5,851 nt of DNA from SIG636 sp045604285. GTDB taxonomy: Bacteria; Bacillota; Clostridia; Oscillospirales; CAG-382. The stretch is from contig JAZUNS010000099.1 of assembly GCA_045604285.1 (NCBI GenBank), positions 1-5,851 of the forward strand, read 5' to 3'. Shown here in pieces: positions 5,543 through 5,851 of the stretch; position 1 is the first letter of the stretch; each line of letters opens with the position of its first letter. The position numbers and the translations under genes are program-made. The notes below the pieces were generated by a model. That model was not told where the DNA came from. It saw nothing but the letters and a program-made list of their open reading frames with translations, and did not search any database.

Positions 5543-5575
5543 TCGGTTGAGTTAAAATATACTCAACCGAGGAGG
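5543..5575 (+). promoter_or_regulatory. Perfect inverted repeat abutting the nuclease ribosome binding site
   Basis: TCGGTTGAGT (5543-5552) and ACTCAACCGA (5561-5570) form a perfect 10-bp inverted repeat around TAAAATAT. The Shine-Dalgarno GGAGG (5571-5575) starts right after the right arm and lies nine bases before the ATG. The centre contains -10-like boxes (TAAAAT at 5553-5558, TATACT at 5558-5563), with no clear -35. It may be a repressor operator over the -10, or an RNA hairpin next to the ribosome binding site. It has no T-tract and is not a normal terminator. Confidence 0.55.
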
Positions 5576-5584
5576 GCGAAGGTT

Positions 5585-5851
5585 ATGAACGACAAAACCA
5601 TACGTAATATATTAATAGAATACCTGCAAACCACCAACGACAAAATACGCATATATCAAGAAAAAAGCATCGGTTCTTCGATTTGCGACGTTATGGCGGT
5701 TACCGACAAACTTATCGGATTTGAGATAAAGAGCGACCTTGACAACTATTCAAGGCTTGCTGAGCAAATAAAGGCTTATGATAGCTTTTTCGATAAGAAT
5801 TACATTGTTGTAAGCGACAAACATTCGTCTTCTGCTTCCGACAAGGTACCC
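5585..5851 (+). CDS. PD-(D/E)XK nuclease of the sce7726/MmcB type, N-terminal part
   Basis: The first 89 codons are present and the frame runs off the right edge. The ATG follows GGAGG at nine bases. The peptide shows a compact restriction-endonuclease-like core: SICDVMAVTD with Asp35, then GFEIKSDLD with Glu48-Ile-Lys50 (the D...ExK triad). A helix RLAEQIKAYDSFFDKNYIVV follows, with Gln61 and Tyr65, matching the Q-x-x-x-Y motif of sce7726/MmcB-like and YraN-type nucleases. A short N-terminal helix (TIRNILIEYLQ) precedes the core. Such proteins are predicted to cut or process DNA. In Firmicutes sce7726 is often followed by a partner gene, sce7725, on mobile or defence-like islands, which is knowledge of the family and not visible here. 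The neighbouring integrase and peptidase remnants fit an accessory island. Confidence 0.8.
   Translation, partial: MNDKTIRNILIEYLQTTNDKIRIYQEKSIGSSICDVMAVTDKLIGFEIKSDLDNYSRLAEQIKAYDSFFDKNYIVVSDKHSSSASDKVP

Noticed and set aside
1..5851. CRISPR array, tRNA or rRNA genes, inserted IS element with terminal repeats
   Set aside because: No regularly spaced repeats, no tRNA- or rRNA-like stretches, and no transposase or paired terminal inverted repeats were seen by eye on either strand.

Overview
The window looks like a chromosomal accessory stretch from a low-to-moderate GC Firmicute, most likely an anaerobic gut-type clostridium (Oscillospiraceae/Ruminococcaceae-like). This is inferred from strong AGGAGG-type ribosome binding sites, consensus sigma-A promoters, intrinsic terminators built on CCGCCGAG stems, and protein styles familiar from those genomes. 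No organism can be named from the sequence alone.

Left part (1-4080): everything is on the minus strand, and the three complete genes look monocistronic. Position 1-111 holds the N-terminus of a protein with a TTG start, perhaps a sigma-factor-like protein. Next come a peptidase family S51 (PepE-like) serine peptidase (307-921), a Cro/C1-type helix-turn-helix protein fused to a predicted beta-solenoid domain (1005-2219), and a large membrane-anchored extracytoplasmic protein of unknown function (2456-3976). The last two have near-consensus promoters (TTGAAA-N17-TATAAT and TTGGAT-N17-TATAAA), and all three end in intrinsic terminators. The peptidase promoter (TTGACC-N17-TAAAAT) lies inside the terminator of the gene before it. 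The promoter of the membrane protein carries two 10-bp direct repeats exactly 11 bp apart.

Middle (about 3977-4363): a 387-bp gap that holds the promoter just described but no convincing gene. It is followed by a plus-strand gene for a 135-residue protein of unknown family (4364-4771).

Right part (4772-5851): a decayed mobile or accessory region. It holds the last 60 catalytic-domain residues of a tyrosine recombinase (R, H and Y present, upstream part gone). A probably bidirectional terminator follows. Facing it is a frameshifted, 5'-truncated remnant of an FtsH-like peptidase M41 C-terminal domain. The window ends in the first 89 codons of a PD-(D/E)XK nuclease of the sce7726/MmcB type, preceded by a perfect 10-bp inverted repeat that abuts its Shine-Dalgarno sequence.

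I see no shared pathway among the intact genes. The most notable items are the HTH/beta-solenoid fusion, the promoter nested in a terminator, the direct-repeat operator candidate, and the nuclease next to integrase and peptidase wreckage, whose partner genes would lie beyond the right edge.
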